Below, piece by piece: positions 1 to 11,100 of a DNA stretch of 64,000 bases. Numbering within the stretch: the first letter of the stretch is position 1; each line of letters begins with the position of its first letter. The stretch comes from Clostridiales bacterium (GTDB taxonomy: Bacteria > Bacillota > Clostridia > Christensenellales > Pumilibacteraceae), in assembly GCA_015055625.1 (NCBI GenBank), contig SVHU01000003.1, forward strand, positions 1-64,000, in the 5' to 3' direction. The notes beneath the pieces were generated by a model that was not told the origin of the DNA, did not search any database, and was given only the letters and a program-made list of their open reading frames with translations. The position numbers were made by a program, and so were the translations under genes.

Positions 1-1
1 C

Positions 2-3000
2 GAAATGCTTGCAAGCTCTTCTGCCAAGAGCCCCGAGAAAACGGTTTCATACACCTATTCCGAGCTGAAAGCGCATTGGGGCGACGTTAGTAGGGACCAG
101 AGAAAATACACGCTGTGTTGGAATAACGTACCTGATGCAACAGGATATTACATGGTGTTATCCAAAAAGAACGGTGAGGAATATCAGCCCGTTAGTGGCT
201 TTGAAAACAGGCTAAAAAAATTAACAGGACTGGATCTTTACGCTGTAATGGAAGCAAATGGAGAGGGCGATTACAAGGTGGATTTCTTCGCCTTTAACAC
301 CTCGCCTACGATCCGTGTGTCAAACGAGGTATCTATCGAGATCACGTTTACCAATTGCGAGCATAGCTATACAAAGAAGATACAAGAAAGCTATTACCTT
401 CACTCCGAAAGCATCAGCTGTACATCAAAAACAGAGTATTACTACGCTTGTGAGTATTGCGGAGAAATGGCGCCCAAGGAAGCGCAGTACGTTTACGAGA
501 GTGATATCGTCGAGCACGATATGAGCGCAGGCTATCAGGCAGACGGTAAGATACACTGGCTCGCCTGCTCAAAGTGTGATTATAAAGAATTCGAAAACCA
601 CAGTCTTGATGCAAACAATTATTGCTCGAAGTGTGACACCTCAGTTTACGGTGTTTGGCTTGGAGATATACAGGTAACAAGTAAAAACTGCGACGATATT
701 ACGGGCGACGGCAGCGCCTTCTATATTCCCGAGCAAAACCGCCTGTTCTTGACTAACTATACCGATCCCGATACCAGACGTGTGGGTACGCCTGTAACCG
801 ACCCCGATACCGAATCTGAATACATTGCAATGATCTACGCCGAAAACGGCTTGAATTTGCGTCTCCGTGGTGAGAACTTCCTGTATGAGGATGCGGGCGA
901 CTTTGGTATGCAGTACGGCATAGTGGTAGAAAACGGGGATCTGAAGATCGAAGGCGCGGGTAGCCTTTACACCAACGCCACCATGGGCTTTTACACCATG
1001 GACGGATATATTTATATTGATAAGAACGGCGGTCTGCTTGATGTTATAGGTTACTACGCAATCCGATGCGAAGATCATAAGCTTTATATAAATGACGGTA
1101 AGGTGAAGCTTCGTTCCCACGCAGGTAACGTGTACACAAGCGCACCCGTGCTTGACGATTATGGTTGCTACTATGCGGAAATTTCCAACGACTATGGCGG
1201 AGCTGATCCTGAGGAATACAGACCTACTATTACAAATATCAAATATTTCTACATTGAGCCTGCCTATACGGTAACGATTGAGCCATTTGAGTGTGAGGGC
1301 GATTATATCACGGAGGTGCTTCGTTATGGCACGGAGTACGAGCTCCCCGCATGTCCGTATACGGCTCCCGCAGGCAAAACCTTTTACAAATGGGGCGTAA
1401 CACCTCCCGGTAATATGTATGAAGCGGGAGTAAAGATCACCATAACCGAGAACGTAGAGCTTATGCCTTTGTGGCAGGCAATCGCGCCTGACTCGCTTAC
1501 CGCAACCTATAGCGGCACGATCCTTGCAGGCAACAAGATCACCCCAGCAAACATCAGCATCACGCTGACCTATAACGATTCCTCCACGCAGCCCGTAAAC
1601 GCAGGTGAGGTTGAATATTGGTACGGCGGCGTTCAGATTGTCGATCCCGTCAACTACGTGTTTGGCGCGGAGCTGATTGGCGACGTGAATATTACCGTTA
1701 AATACTCGGGGCTTGAAACCACAATGGCTGTAAAGGTCATTGGTCACGAGATAACCTTTAACGCAAACGGCGGTACGGGAGATATGGCAAAGACCGAATA
1801 CGTTGGCGAATATACCTTGCCTACCTGCACCTTTACCGCGCCCACGGGCAAGCAGTTCAAGGGCTGGGCTACCTCCGCTGACGGAGCTATAATAGAAGCA
1901 ACGACCCATAACGTAACCGAAAACGTAGAGTTCTTCGCCATTTGGGAGGATATTCCCTCGACTTCCACAACTCCTATTACGTCCATCTCAGTTTCGGATG
2001 CTGATCTGCCCGAGGTTGGCGAAACGAAGGACGTTATGGAATTTACCCCTGACTCACTTACCTACGGTGGTGAGTACAAAATGGTAGGCAGAGGTTTCCA
2101 TAAATACACAGGAACTGAATGGGTTGACGTTTCGGATACTGAAAGTCTTGAATACGGCGTAAAATACAGAGTAAACCTTGTACTTGCACCGAACGAAGGA
2201 TATGCGTTTGCAAACACTATTACTTCTGATGATGTAACATTCAACGGCAAAGAGGGTATGTTTGAAACTTTGATACCTGGTGTTGGTTATGCATCGATTT
2301 TCTATGAATTTTCGTACGAAGCACCTGTAACCGATTACGGCATCACCATTGCAAAAAAGAACGGCACAGAAACCGTTGGTGTGCTTATCACCCCCGAAAA
2401 CTGCACCGACGTTCTTGGTGACAGCACCGTTTCCTATGATCCTACAACCAATACCTTAACGTTAAATAACTACGTTTACAATGGTGTGGGAGCGGATGAT
2501 TGTGATATAGGTTACTACGGTTTGGTGGCGGACATTCCTGCTGAAGGTCTTACCATTGTTTTAGTTGGAACAAACAGTATCACGGTTAGTGGTAGCGAGT
2601 CTGCCGGTATGATATTCTTTGGTAGTGGCGACCTTATTATTAAAGGCAACGGCTCGCTTTCAATAAATTCGGGAATGTTCGGCATAACCGTTCAAACGGA
2701 TAGTGGAAAACTTACAATCGAGAATGCTAAATTTAACATTACAACCACAGGTGCTATGGCTATTGGTGTTCAAGCAAACGATTTTGTTATGAATAGTGGT
2801 AATTTGAAAATTACTGCATCTATGATAGGCGTTGGAACTTCCGAAGAAGAGGGAATCCATATCAATGGTGGTTCGGTAGAAATCGGTACTGCCATAGGTG
2901 GATATGCTTTCATCTACGTGGAAATTACTCGTGACGTTACTTATAATCCTATCAAGCCCGACCTTTCAAATTATGTTGGCGATTATTCCATGACCGCAAG

Positions 3001-3262
3001 CGTCAACGAGGACGGCAGCGATGCTGGTGAATTTAACGAAGGATATCTCAATTCTTACAAGTATGTTAAAATAGCACCACTTACTAACGGCGACGGTGCT
3101 GATACTCCCGACAAGCCTAACGATGGACTTTCTACGGGCGCAATCGTCGGCATTGTAGTTGGTGGCGTTGCGGTTGCAGGGCTCGGCGGATTTGCACTTG
3201 TTTGGTTTGTTATCAAGAAAAAGAGTTTTGCCGACCTTGTTGCAATCTTTAAGAAAAAATAA
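2..3262 (+). CDS. Membrane-anchored repeat surface protein (5' partial)
   Basis: The reading frame is open to the left edge, with no signal peptide or ribosome binding site at the first ATG (position 5), so the true start lies outside the window. The visible 1,085 residues are extracellular-type: a fibronectin-like start, a Cys-containing stretch (CEHSYTKKI, CEYCGE, CSKCD), and two InlB/Listeria-Bacteroides type repeats near residues 420-500 and 575-650 (typical 'F.GWATSADG' ending). Two related beta-rich modules follow, each opening with a 'GV.IT..NC.D..GDG/S' motif (about 220 and 790). The C-terminus is a glycine-rich membrane segment (GAIVGIVVGGVAVAGLGG) followed by a Lys-rich tail, so it is anchored by a transmembrane helix and not by sortase. 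Role unknown; adhesion or surface-layer function is inference. Confidence 0.85.
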   Translation, partial: EMLASSSAKSPEKTVSYTYSELKAHWGDVSRDQRKYTLCWNNVPDATGYYMVLSKKNGEEYQPVSGFENRLKKLTGLDLYAVMEANGEGDYKVDFFAFNTSPTIRVSNEVSIEITFTNCEHSYTKKIQESYYLHSESISCTSKTEYYYACEYCGEMAPKEAQYVYESDIVEHDMSAGYQADGKIHWLACSKCDYKEFENHSLDANNYCSKCDTSVYGVWLGDIQVTSKNCDDITGDGSAFYIPEQNRLFLTNYTDPDTRRVGTPVTDPDTESEYIAMIYAENGLNLRLRGENFLYEDAGDFGMQYGIVVENGDLKIEGAGSLYTNATMGFYTMDGYIYIDKNGGLLDVIGYYAIRCEDHKLYINDGKVKLRSHAGNVYTSAPVLDDYGCYYAEISNDYGGADPEEYRPTITNIKYFYIEPAYTVTIEPFECEGDYITEVLRYGTEYELPACPYTAPAGKTFYKWGVTPPGNMYEAGVKITITENVELMPLWQAIAPDSLTATYSGTILAGNKITPANISITLTYNDSSTQPVNAGEVEYWYGGVQIVDPVNYVFGAELIGDVNITVKYSGLETTMAVKVIGHEITFNANGGTGDMAKTEYVGEYTLPTCTFTAPTGKQFKGWATSADGAIIEATTHNVTENVEFFAIWEDIPSTSTTPITSISVSDADLPEVGETKDVMEFTPDSLTYGGEYKMVGRGFHKYTGTEWVDVSDTESLEYGVKYRVNLVLAPNEGYAFANTITSDDVTFNGKEGMFETLIPGVGYASIFYEFSYEAPVTDYGITIAKKNGTETVGVLITPENCTDVLGDSTVSYDPTTNTLTLNNYVYNGVGADDCDIGYYGLVADIPAEGLTIVLVGTNSITVSGSESAGMIFFGSGDLIIKGNGSLSINSGMFGITVQTDSGKLTIENAKFNITTTGAMAIGVQANDFVMNSGNLKITASMIGVGTSEEEGIHINGGSVEIGTAIGGYAFIYVEITRDVTYNPIKPDLSNYVGDYSMTASVNEDGSDAGEFNEGYLNSYKYVKIAPLTNGDGADTPDKPNDGLSTGAIVGIVVGGVAVAGLGGFALVWFVIKKKSFADLVAIFKKK

Positions 3263-3281
3263 ACCTAACTAAATAAAACCT

Positions 3282-3318
3282 ATAAACGGTGGATGGAAAC
3301 GTCCACCGTTTATTTTTA
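3282..3318 (+). terminator. Rho-independent terminator after the surface protein
   Basis: Twelve-base arms (ATAAACGGTGGA / TCCACCGTTTAT) with an 8-base loop, followed by a T run, 20 bases after the stop codon. Confidence 0.85.
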
Positions 3319-3384
3319 ATGGTTTTATAATAAATTAAAGATGTTATTTTAGATATTGTTAATTGAATAGTTCAAACGCAATCA

Positions 3385-3590
3385 CCAATTGCCCGCCACA
3401 AAAGGTGAGCAAAACACCGCTATCTCGTGTATATCTTCTATCGCTTGCTTATACATGGCACAAAAGGGAAACGCTCCCTATATTGTCCTTATACAAAGCA
3501 AACAAGACAACGTTAGTTTTTAATATCGACAAAGTGGTTACCAACAGGGATTGCCACGTCGCTACGCTCCTCGCAATGACGTAAGGAAAA
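3385..3590. repeat. Degenerate repeat-family fragments in intergenic DNA
   Basis: Between the terminator and the next gene I see no credible gene. Positions 3393-3432 carry a fragment (CCACAAAAGGTGAGCAAAAC... through CTATCTCGTGTAT) shared almost exactly with 4879-4920. It is the reverse complement of the start of the structured repeat at 39925. A second common intergenic motif with the word GTCGCTACGCTCC lies near 3550-3580. The 73-codon frame across this stretch is composed of repeat sequence and is not called. Confidence 0.6.
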
Positions 3591-3627
3591 TATTTTGTTT
3601 TTTAAGAAAAATAAATTACAAAAACTA

Positions 3628-3655
3628 TTGACATTTAAAAATCCTATGTTATCCT
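3628..3655 (+). promoter_or_regulatory. Sigma-A promoter of the toxin locus
   Basis: TTGACA at 3628-3633 and TATCCT at 3650-3655 with 16-base spacing, about 20 bases upstream of an AAGGAGG ribosome binding site. Confidence 0.6.
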
Positions 3656-3674
3656 CTTTTTGCAAGGAGGTAAT

Positions 3675-4251
3675 ATGAATTTACAACAAGCAAACGAATA
3701 CTCTAAAAAAACTATTTAACACTAACTGGGTAAAGTGGGTACACGAAGGATCAAAACCAGCCGAAAATAACACCGAAAAAATTGCAAACGTCGTAATAGG
3801 TGCAATTTCAAAACATTGCGCAATGTGCTTAAATCTAAACGGATGTTGTTTTGTTTCAAATAAATGTCCACCTAAACCATTACACCCAAACTGCCATTGT
3901 TTTTACATAGATATTCCGTCAATAACGGCAAAGGCTGAGTGTCCTATTGAAAAATTTACTAAATACGTTTTTGTTCCATCTTTAATAGATGATAAAAAAC
4001 AGTTGTTTGAACTTTGGGGATATGATATAATGGATTCAGAATATTTACAACAAGAGTTTATTAAACAAGCAAAACTTGCCTATTCAGTTGGCGATTACGA
4101 GTTAGGCTTACTTAATGCATATGGACAAAGAATAAGTATAGAGATTAGATTAAAGAAGAAAAATAAAAACGAATATACGACTTTTGTGTCTGGCTGGATG
4201 GTGTATCCAAATGGCAGAATAGTTTTAACAACACCTTATGGAGGGAAATAA
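3675..4251 (+). pseudogene. Polymorphic-toxin-like protein, frameshifted at an A7 run
   Basis: A strong AAGGAGG site precedes ATG 3675, which opens MNLQQANEYSKK and then meets a stop after 14 codons. Shifting by one base at the seven-A run 3705-3711 restores a continuous frame (LFNTNWVKWVHEG...) to 4251, about 190 residues. The N-terminal half has the Cys/His pattern of phage Mu F-like head-morphogenesis tails (CAMC, then HPNCHC). The C-terminal half (from about residue 95) resembles the DUF6883 toxin domain, ending GWMVYPNGRIVLTTPYGGK. Such domains occur at the ends of polymorphic toxins with an immunity gene immediately downstream, as here: the next ATG is one base after this stop. There is no secretion domain, so it is an orphan cassette. 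The frameshift may be real, slippage-corrected, or an assembly error. Confidence 0.6.
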
Positions 4252-4252
4252 T

Positions 4253-4483
4253 ATGAAAGAATATGATAAAGTAGAATTAATTTCAGACAAGCAAAAGTTT
4301 AAGGATTTAGGGCTTGAGAAAGGAAGAATAGGCACAATTTTAGGGCCGAAAAGAAACGGTTATTGGTACGTTGTCTTTGATGGTAAAGTATTTCAAAGAG
4401 AAGATGGCGTCTGGGATTCAACAGATATAGGTGCAGCAGTTTTAGATGAAGACGTTAAAGTAATTTGGGAATGTCCTGACTAA
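4253..4483 (+). CDS. DUF4926-like small protein, probable immunity protein
   Basis: A 76-residue protein. I chose ATG 4253 over the ATG at 4238 because GGAGGG lies at the right distance and the gene then begins one base after the toxin stop. The sequence (DKVELISDKQ, KGRIGTILGP, YWYVVFDG, DEDVKVIWE) has the small SH3-like pattern of DUF4926. The position directly behind a toxin-type domain suggests it neutralises that toxin. A diverged copy lies at 4586-4801. Immunity function is inferred from position. Confidence 0.7.
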   Translation: MKEYDKVELISDKQKFKDLGLEKGRIGTILGPKRNGYWYVVFDGKVFQREDGVWDSTDIGAAVLDEDVKVIWECPD

Positions 4484-4520
4484 ATCTCAACCAAAAATTC
4501 AATGAGTGACACACTCCGCT

Positions 4521-4589
4521 GTATTAGGTTGGATGGTTTATCCTAACGGAAGAATAGTATTAATAACACCTTATGGAGGTAGATTATGA
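4521..4589 (+). pseudogene. Orphan C-terminal tail of a second toxin copy
   Basis: Only the last 22 or so codons of a second toxin remain: GWMVYPNGRIVLITPYGGRL then TGA. This is nearly identical to the end of the toxin at 3675-4251. The TGA overlaps the ATG of the following immunity-like gene (TTATGA). Upstream in the same frame there is a stop at 4503, and no more homology. Confidence 0.75.
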
Positions 4590-4801
4590 AAGAATATGAT
4601 AGAGTGGAACTTATAGTAGATAAAGAAAGATATTCAAAAGAACAAGTTTATAAAGGAATGGACGGATGGATTTGCGACCCAAGAAATATCAATGGTCAAT
4701 GGCTTGTATGTTTCGATCATGCAGATGATTTGCCAGAGTATCCGATTATTTCGGTATTAGAAGATGATTTGAAAGTAATTTGGGAAAGTCCTGAAGATTA
4801 A
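4586..4801 (+). CDS. Second DUF4926-like probable immunity protein
   Basis: A 71-residue paralogue of the protein at 4253-4483, sharing the start MKEYD(K/R)VEL and the end DDLKVIWE(S/C)P. It has a GGAGG site at normal spacing inside the orphan toxin tail. The middle diverges (GWICDPRNINGQWLVCFDHADD), as expected if each partner matches a different toxin variant. It is probably an orphan immunity gene kept after its toxin was lost. Confidence 0.7.
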   Translation: MKEYDRVELIVDKERYSKEQVYKGMDGWICDPRNINGQWLVCFDHADDLPEYPIISVLEDDLKVIWESPED

Positions 4802-4842
4802 TATAATTATTTGTTTATCTTTAGATAGACTAATTTATTTTA

Positions 4843-4925
4843 TTCTACCCAAGTAGTTTTACGTTTCACTCGCTCCGCCACAAAAGGTGAGCAAAACACC
4901 GCTATCTCGTGTATACTTTCTACGC
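4843..4925 (-). repeat. Internally deleted copy of the structured repeat
   Basis: Starts with the flank TTCTACCCAAGTAGTTTTAC and runs through CGCTCCGCCA straight into CAAAAGGTGAGCAAAACACC and the CTATCTCGTGTATAC end. In the fuller copy at 39925-40095 (reverse complement) the same two ends are separated by the terminator hairpin and most of the junction. The rest of 4802-5187 holds a further partial motif near 4927 and the terminator below; no gene is seen. Confidence 0.7.
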
Positions 4926-5099
4926 AAAACACCGCTATCCCACATCTGTTACTACACTATTTCCCAAACAGATAGATTTTTTTCTTGGTTGAAATGTACG
5001 GGATTAGAACAGCAAGTCGAACCGTAAGGTTCAAAATACAAGTGAATTGAGCATTTTCTTAGGCTCAGAAACATATCATTAATTGCACAACTAAACTTG

Positions 5100-5138
5100 A
5101 AAAGCATCACTAAAACATAAGATTTCAGTGATGCTTTT
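5100..5138 (-). terminator. Terminator of the giant surface-protein operon
   Basis: AAAAGCATCACT and AGTGATGCTTTT arms around a 15-base loop, A/T-rich on both sides, 50 bases beyond the stop of the gene ending at 5188. It probably acts in both directions. Confidence 0.8.
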
Positions 5139-5187
5139 ACTTTAGCTAATTTGCCTTTTATTATTAAAAATTACTCTCCTTCAATTA

Positions 5188-8100
5188 CTACAAGCCACTC
5201 ACAAGAGAATTGAGATATGATTGTTGAGCATTAATCACCTTAATGTCATCCGAGATATGCACGTCACTTACGGTAAATCCCGCCCCTGCAGTGTATCTAC
5301 CGAGCGAATAGTGCCAACATGCACCAACTCCTGTGATAGTACCAGTTGGAAGGGCAACAGGTACGGTATTAGACGAATCTATCTTACACGTAGACTTATC
5401 AAAAAGCTTTATCGTTACTTCGCTACCGTTGTTGGTGTAAGTAAGAAATACGTCAACCGCTATTGTTGTTACGTCACTTTCCGTTGTCTTAGTTACAATA
5501 AACGTAAGAGTATACGGACTTGTAAGAGTAGTAAGCGAAGGATTGGTACTTGCTCCCGTTACGTTTTGAGATTTATTCGTGGAAGCGTTGATAAATCTCA
5601 TATTTTTATTCTCGATAACAACAGCCAGAGTGTTTGTTCCGTCGGTAAGTGCAATTCCGTGTTGGGGATTTGGCTTACTCTTTCCTGTCTGCTGTTGTAC
5701 GTACAACTCGTTAGGATTTACGGTATGTTTAACAATAAAGGTATTAACCTTTGCATTGGGAGTAATAAGCGCGCGTTGGTAAGTTGCTTCTTTAGGCTGA
5801 ATATGTCCGTTTTCGTCCACGGTATTACCTGCCGAAAGTGTAAATCCTGTCTTTCCGATATATCCGTCAAGAGCAATCACTCCAACGTTACTATTTTCTA
5901 TCGTTACGTTTTCTACCGTCTTACTCTTTTCGCTTGCAACAAAGTTTCCGCTTGCGCTTGCTGTAATCGTAACGGTAGAATTCTTATCTACAACAGCGGT
6001 AAACAAACCTGTCGTAGCGTTCACTTTTACAGTTGTTCCGTTCACTTTTGCACTAACCGAACTTGCATACTCGTCGATGTAATCTTCTCCAATAAGGTCG
6101 GAAGGAAGTGAAATTCTACCCGAAATTCCTACTTTCCCGTTAAAGTAATTTTCTATCGTAGTTGCATCTGTCGAGTAGTCGAAATCACTAAGCGTTAAGG
6201 GCGCAATTTCAGTATACTTATTATTGGAATAGTTTACCATAAGACCGATTTTAAGAGTTTCGGTAAACGGCAAATAGTCATTGTAATCGTACGAAACACC
6301 GGTATTTGCATAAGTCACTCTCACGCCTGCAAGGTCGGTAGAAAGCACTAATTCATCGTTTACAAATATGGAAACAACAAACGAGCTTTCACTTCTTTGT
6401 ACTACCATAGACAAATAGTAAGAGGTTTTGATATTGCTGATAATAACGCTTGTATCTGCAAACGAAATTTCGCTATACGTATCATACTTATTATTAAATA
6501 TTACTCTAATTTGATTGTACGGAATAAGAATATTTACTTGCTTATTCTCCCCACCGTCAATCCTAAATCCAATCTGTTCCCAGTTTGCCATATACACGTT
6601 TGTAGGATTAACCTTTTGACGTATTACAAACGTGTTTGCCGTAATATCACTGTTAAACAAAGCCGTTTGATATGTCGTGGAAGCACCAATCTTGGGCGTG
6701 AGTTCTCCGTTTGTATAAGTAAATCTATCCAAGATCATCAAGTGATTTTCAAAGCTTATCTCGCCCCACTCGTACGTTTCTTCGCTTACGGTAAGAGTAG
6801 CAGTTACGCTTTCGAACTTGCTATGCGTTGCAACTAACGTATGCTCTCCAATTCCTAAAACCTGTTCAAATTCTCCGTTCGAACTTATAGATACGGAATT
6901 GCCGTCAATAGTAACTACGCTTTCGCTTATGTTGTAATTAGAATACTTATCCGCTAAGCCTGAAGCAAAAGCGACGCTACCGCTCGTTCTGTAAGATACA
7001 ACAAATACTCCGTAAAGAATTTCATCTTTAGTTATTACTCCATCGAACTTAGCGCCGTCAACACTTGTAGACCAATGCGCGAAAACATAAACTTTTTCGC
7101 CTTCGTCATTCTTTGTTGCTTCCGTCAAAGACGCATTCTTACCGTATTCAATTTCTTCCTCTTTTATGGTTTCATCGTCTACAACGTATGTTACTTTATA
7201 CTTTCTTAAAACACTGTTAAACTCAGCTTCAAACGTCATATTTCCGCTTACCGTTGTTTCGCCGTTTACAAAATTTTTCCAACCCTTAAACGAATAGGTA
7301 TACTGCACATCTTGAGCTTTTGTTGGAATGACATCAGGCGCTGTGATTAGCGTTCCATATACAAGGGTTTCTTTCTTTATTATTTGTTCGCCGTTTACAA
7401 AGCTAACTTCGTATGACGCGCTAGTTGAACTAAACATTGCCACAAAAGTATGATTGCCCGAAACTGTCATACCCTCTTCGTATCCTTCCCAGCCTGCAAA
7501 CGCCCAGATTGTACTGTCTGTATTCTCTTTTACGGGCGCAGACGGTAACGAAATCGCGCTACCGTATGCTACATTTTCGTACTTTGCATACTCTGAGCCA
7601 TCTTCATTCTTGAAAATTACAGTATAGGTATTAACCGTTCTTTCAAACACGGGAGTAAGGGTAATATTGCCAGTTACTTTATCGCTATCAAAGTTCCAAT
7701 ACCTATCTTCACCGTTTACTTTCCATCCCTTAAACGAGTATGTGTACTGCGCGTCGTTATCCTTTTTAGGAGCAGTTTGGGCAGGAATTAGCGAACCATA
7801 TAATAACGTTGTACCAGATTGCTTATTGCCGTTTTCGTCGTTGATAACAACTTCAAACTCAGTTCTTGAAAGTTCATAAGTGTCAATTATTGACTTAGTC
7901 GTCGTATAATCAAGAGCACTAATAGTTATGGGCGAACCTGTTTGCGCGTTAAATCCTCCACTTGAAGCAAAGTTTGCTCCCACCCCCAAACACATATCGG
8001 CAAAGGGTAGATAGTTTGCAAATACTGTTCCGTCGTTACCTTTAAGCGTTGCTAAATCTTTATTGACTACAAGCGTACCGTTTACGTACATCTTGAAAAT

Positions 8101-11100
8101 AAAACTCTTAGCGTTTTCATCTCTTTCTACAATAGCAACAAGAGTAAATGGCTCGGTATAAGAATTAGTGTTGATGTTTTCTTCAAAAGCTACTTCTGTA
8201 AGAGTTGACCAGGTTCTATTTTTAAGGATACGAAGCTTATTTCCTAAGTTTAAAATAATAAAATTGTTCTCGCTGGTTTTTGCATCTTCGAAATAGAACG
8301 CGGACTGTTGAAAATCCTTACTCTTTATGTATGCTGACGTGGGATTTATCGTTTGAGTAATCATAAGAACGTTACTTACAGTTGAATTTTTGAACGTCAT
8401 ACTCTGATAGGACTGACTTCCCACAACAGAGGGAGTAAGCACTCCGTTTTCATTTGTAATAGCGTTACTTGCATTGCCGTTTACCTTGGTCGTAAAGTCG
8501 TAATATTTAATTTCAAGATCAAGATCCGCAACGTCGGAATTAACTTGCACTTGCTTATTTGCACCAATAAATCCGTTTACGGTTGCCGTAATTGTCTTTG
8601 TTCCTTTTCTTGTTTTAACAGAGAAAGTACCATCCGCATTTATCGGGTTTTCCGATCCGTTTATAACAAGCTTAACGGAAGAAATATCTAAATTTAAGTT
8701 CTCACCAAACGAATTAGTTTTAGGAAGCGTTACCTTTCCGCTTACTGTGTACAAATCATTTTCGTAACTTTCAACAACGTCTCTTCCGTACGCATAATGC
8801 AAATTACTTATGGTAAGAGGTGCTTTGTCTGTATATTTATTATTAGAGTAGTTGACCATAATTCCTACGCTAATATCTTCGCTGATAAAGGAAGAAAGAA
8901 GGGTTTTGTATGAAACAGCGTCAAAATCTTCAACCTGCATTAGGTCTTTGGTTATTGCCAAAACATCATTTACGTATATGCTAATTTCGAACTTTCCTTC
9001 TTCTTTTTTTACAACTAAGTTAAGGGGAGTTGATAAAGTTCTGCTTACGTTTACTCCACTTTGCGTGAACTTAAACTCGGTTTTAGTACTCCAATTATTG
9101 TTGAAGATCACTCTTATTCCCGACGAAATAAGCAACAGATTGAGTTTTGTAGACGAACTTTCAAGTCTAAACCCAAACTGTTCGCCGTGTGTCATAAAGT
9201 TAGAATTAGGATTTAAGTCGTATCGCACGATAAACTCACTCGTATTTGCCTTTGCTTTGACAAGAGCAGTTTGATAGGTTGTTGACGAGCCGATTGCAGG
9301 AGTTAATACTCCGTTTGCATTTGATATTCTATTAAGAGCATAGACAGGCGAAGTAAACACAATCGTACCTGCGTAAGTATTATCTTCGCTTACATCAATT
9401 GTTTTTTCTACCCTTTCATATCCGTCACAAGATGCAACTATCTTTTGCGTTCCTTCTGCAAGTATAAGCGTAAAACTTCCGTCGTCGTTTACGGTTACAC
9501 TATCATTACCGCAAGTTATGGATGCTTCATAATATTTACCATAGTTTTCATTAAAGTAAGAGATTGGGAATTCCACTTTTCCTCTAACAGCAAAAGCTTT
9601 GGTAAAGTGAGCGGTCATCGTAAGGTCTTTGGTAATGGGTGTGGTAACGTCGAACTTAGCGCCGTCTACAATCCAATGCGAGAACACGTAAAATACTTCT
9701 CCGTCGCCTCCCTTTGTAGGCTCGTCTACGCTAATAACGTTTCCGTACTCGATTTCCTGACTATCGTATTCTTCATCTTCTACCATATAAATTACGGTAA
9801 ATTTTCTAAGAGTTTCGCTAAATACAGCATCATATTCCATATCGCCAAACACCTGATCTCCAGCGATATAATTTTTCCAGTACAAGAACTTGTAAACGGT
9901 AGACGACGTTTCCGCTTTTACAGGCTCTACTTCAGGTAGAACAACTTGTTCTCCATATTCTTGTTCGCTTGTTTTGTAAACCTTACCGTCTACACTAAAT
10001 ACTACGCTGTATTTTCTTACGCTTTCACTAAAGCTTGCATAATAAACGGCGTTATCACTTACCGTAATTTGCTTGCTAAAATCCACGGCTGTGCTTGCAT
10101 CACCCTCCACCGTAAGCCAGTTAGCAAACGTATAAACCGTTGTAACCGACGGATTTTTAACAGGTGCGTCAGGCGCGATAATCTCGCTACCAAACTCCAA
10201 AACTTCTTCTTTTACAACCGTTGCTCCATTTAGAAACGTTACGGTAAATTCCTTTTTGTTTTTAGTTGCAATTACGTTTACATCGCCTACAACCAATTCG
10301 CCTTCATATTCAAAAGAATACTCGTATCCAACAGGCGCGCTGAGTGCAAAATCTGCAAATGCATCTTTAATAAGCGAACCATACTCAACCTTTAGAAAGT
10401 ACACTTCTTCGGCATTTTCAAACACTTTGACATCATACTTTCTTACACTTTCGCTAAACTGCGCTACGTATTGGATATTTTTGTTAACAGTCGCACCCTC
10501 TTCATATCCAATCCACCTATCAAACGTATATTCCGTAGAAACGGTAGGTTCTTTCGTAGGATTTTGAGGCAAAACAATCTCACTACCGTACGGTAAAATT
10601 TCTTGCTTTACAACTTCTCCGTTTGCGCTAAACGTTACTGCATACTCATTTATGCTTTGTATGAATTTTGCTTTATATTCCGCATTTCCTACAACCGTTG
10701 CGCCGTTTTTATATCCGTCCCATTTTTCAAAGGCATACGAATACTGCACGTCGCCCTGTTTTGTGGGAGTAATATCGGGAGCAGTTATTACGCTACCATA
10801 CGGCAAACTTTCTTCTTTTACGACAACTCCGTTTGCTATAAACGTAATCAAATACTCATTTACGCTTTCTCTGAATTTTGCAGTATATTCCACGTTTCCT
10901 ACAACGGTTGCACCATTTTCGTAGCCTTCCCACTTGTCAAAGGTATACGAATACTGAGCGTCGCCCTGTTTTGTGGGCATAGTAGCAGGTGTATTTATCA
11001 CTTCGCCATAAAGCAAAGTTTCTTCTTTTACAACAACTCCTTCGTTTACAAATTTAACAACATACGAATTAGTGGAAACGGTAAATACAGCTTCGTATTC

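Noticed and set aside
641-1909. 422-codon minus-strand frame opposite the first surface protein
   Set aside because: Antisense shadow of a clear coding frame; Cys/Arg/Val composition is atypical, and there is no ribosome binding site.
3363-3584. 73-codon frame
   Set aside because: Composed of intergenic repeat fragments, with no ribosome binding site.
5221-6111. 296-codon plus-strand frame, and other plus frames to 17.6 kb
   Set aside because: Shadows of the two giant minus-strand genes; Cys/Tyr/Arg-rich translation, no family match.
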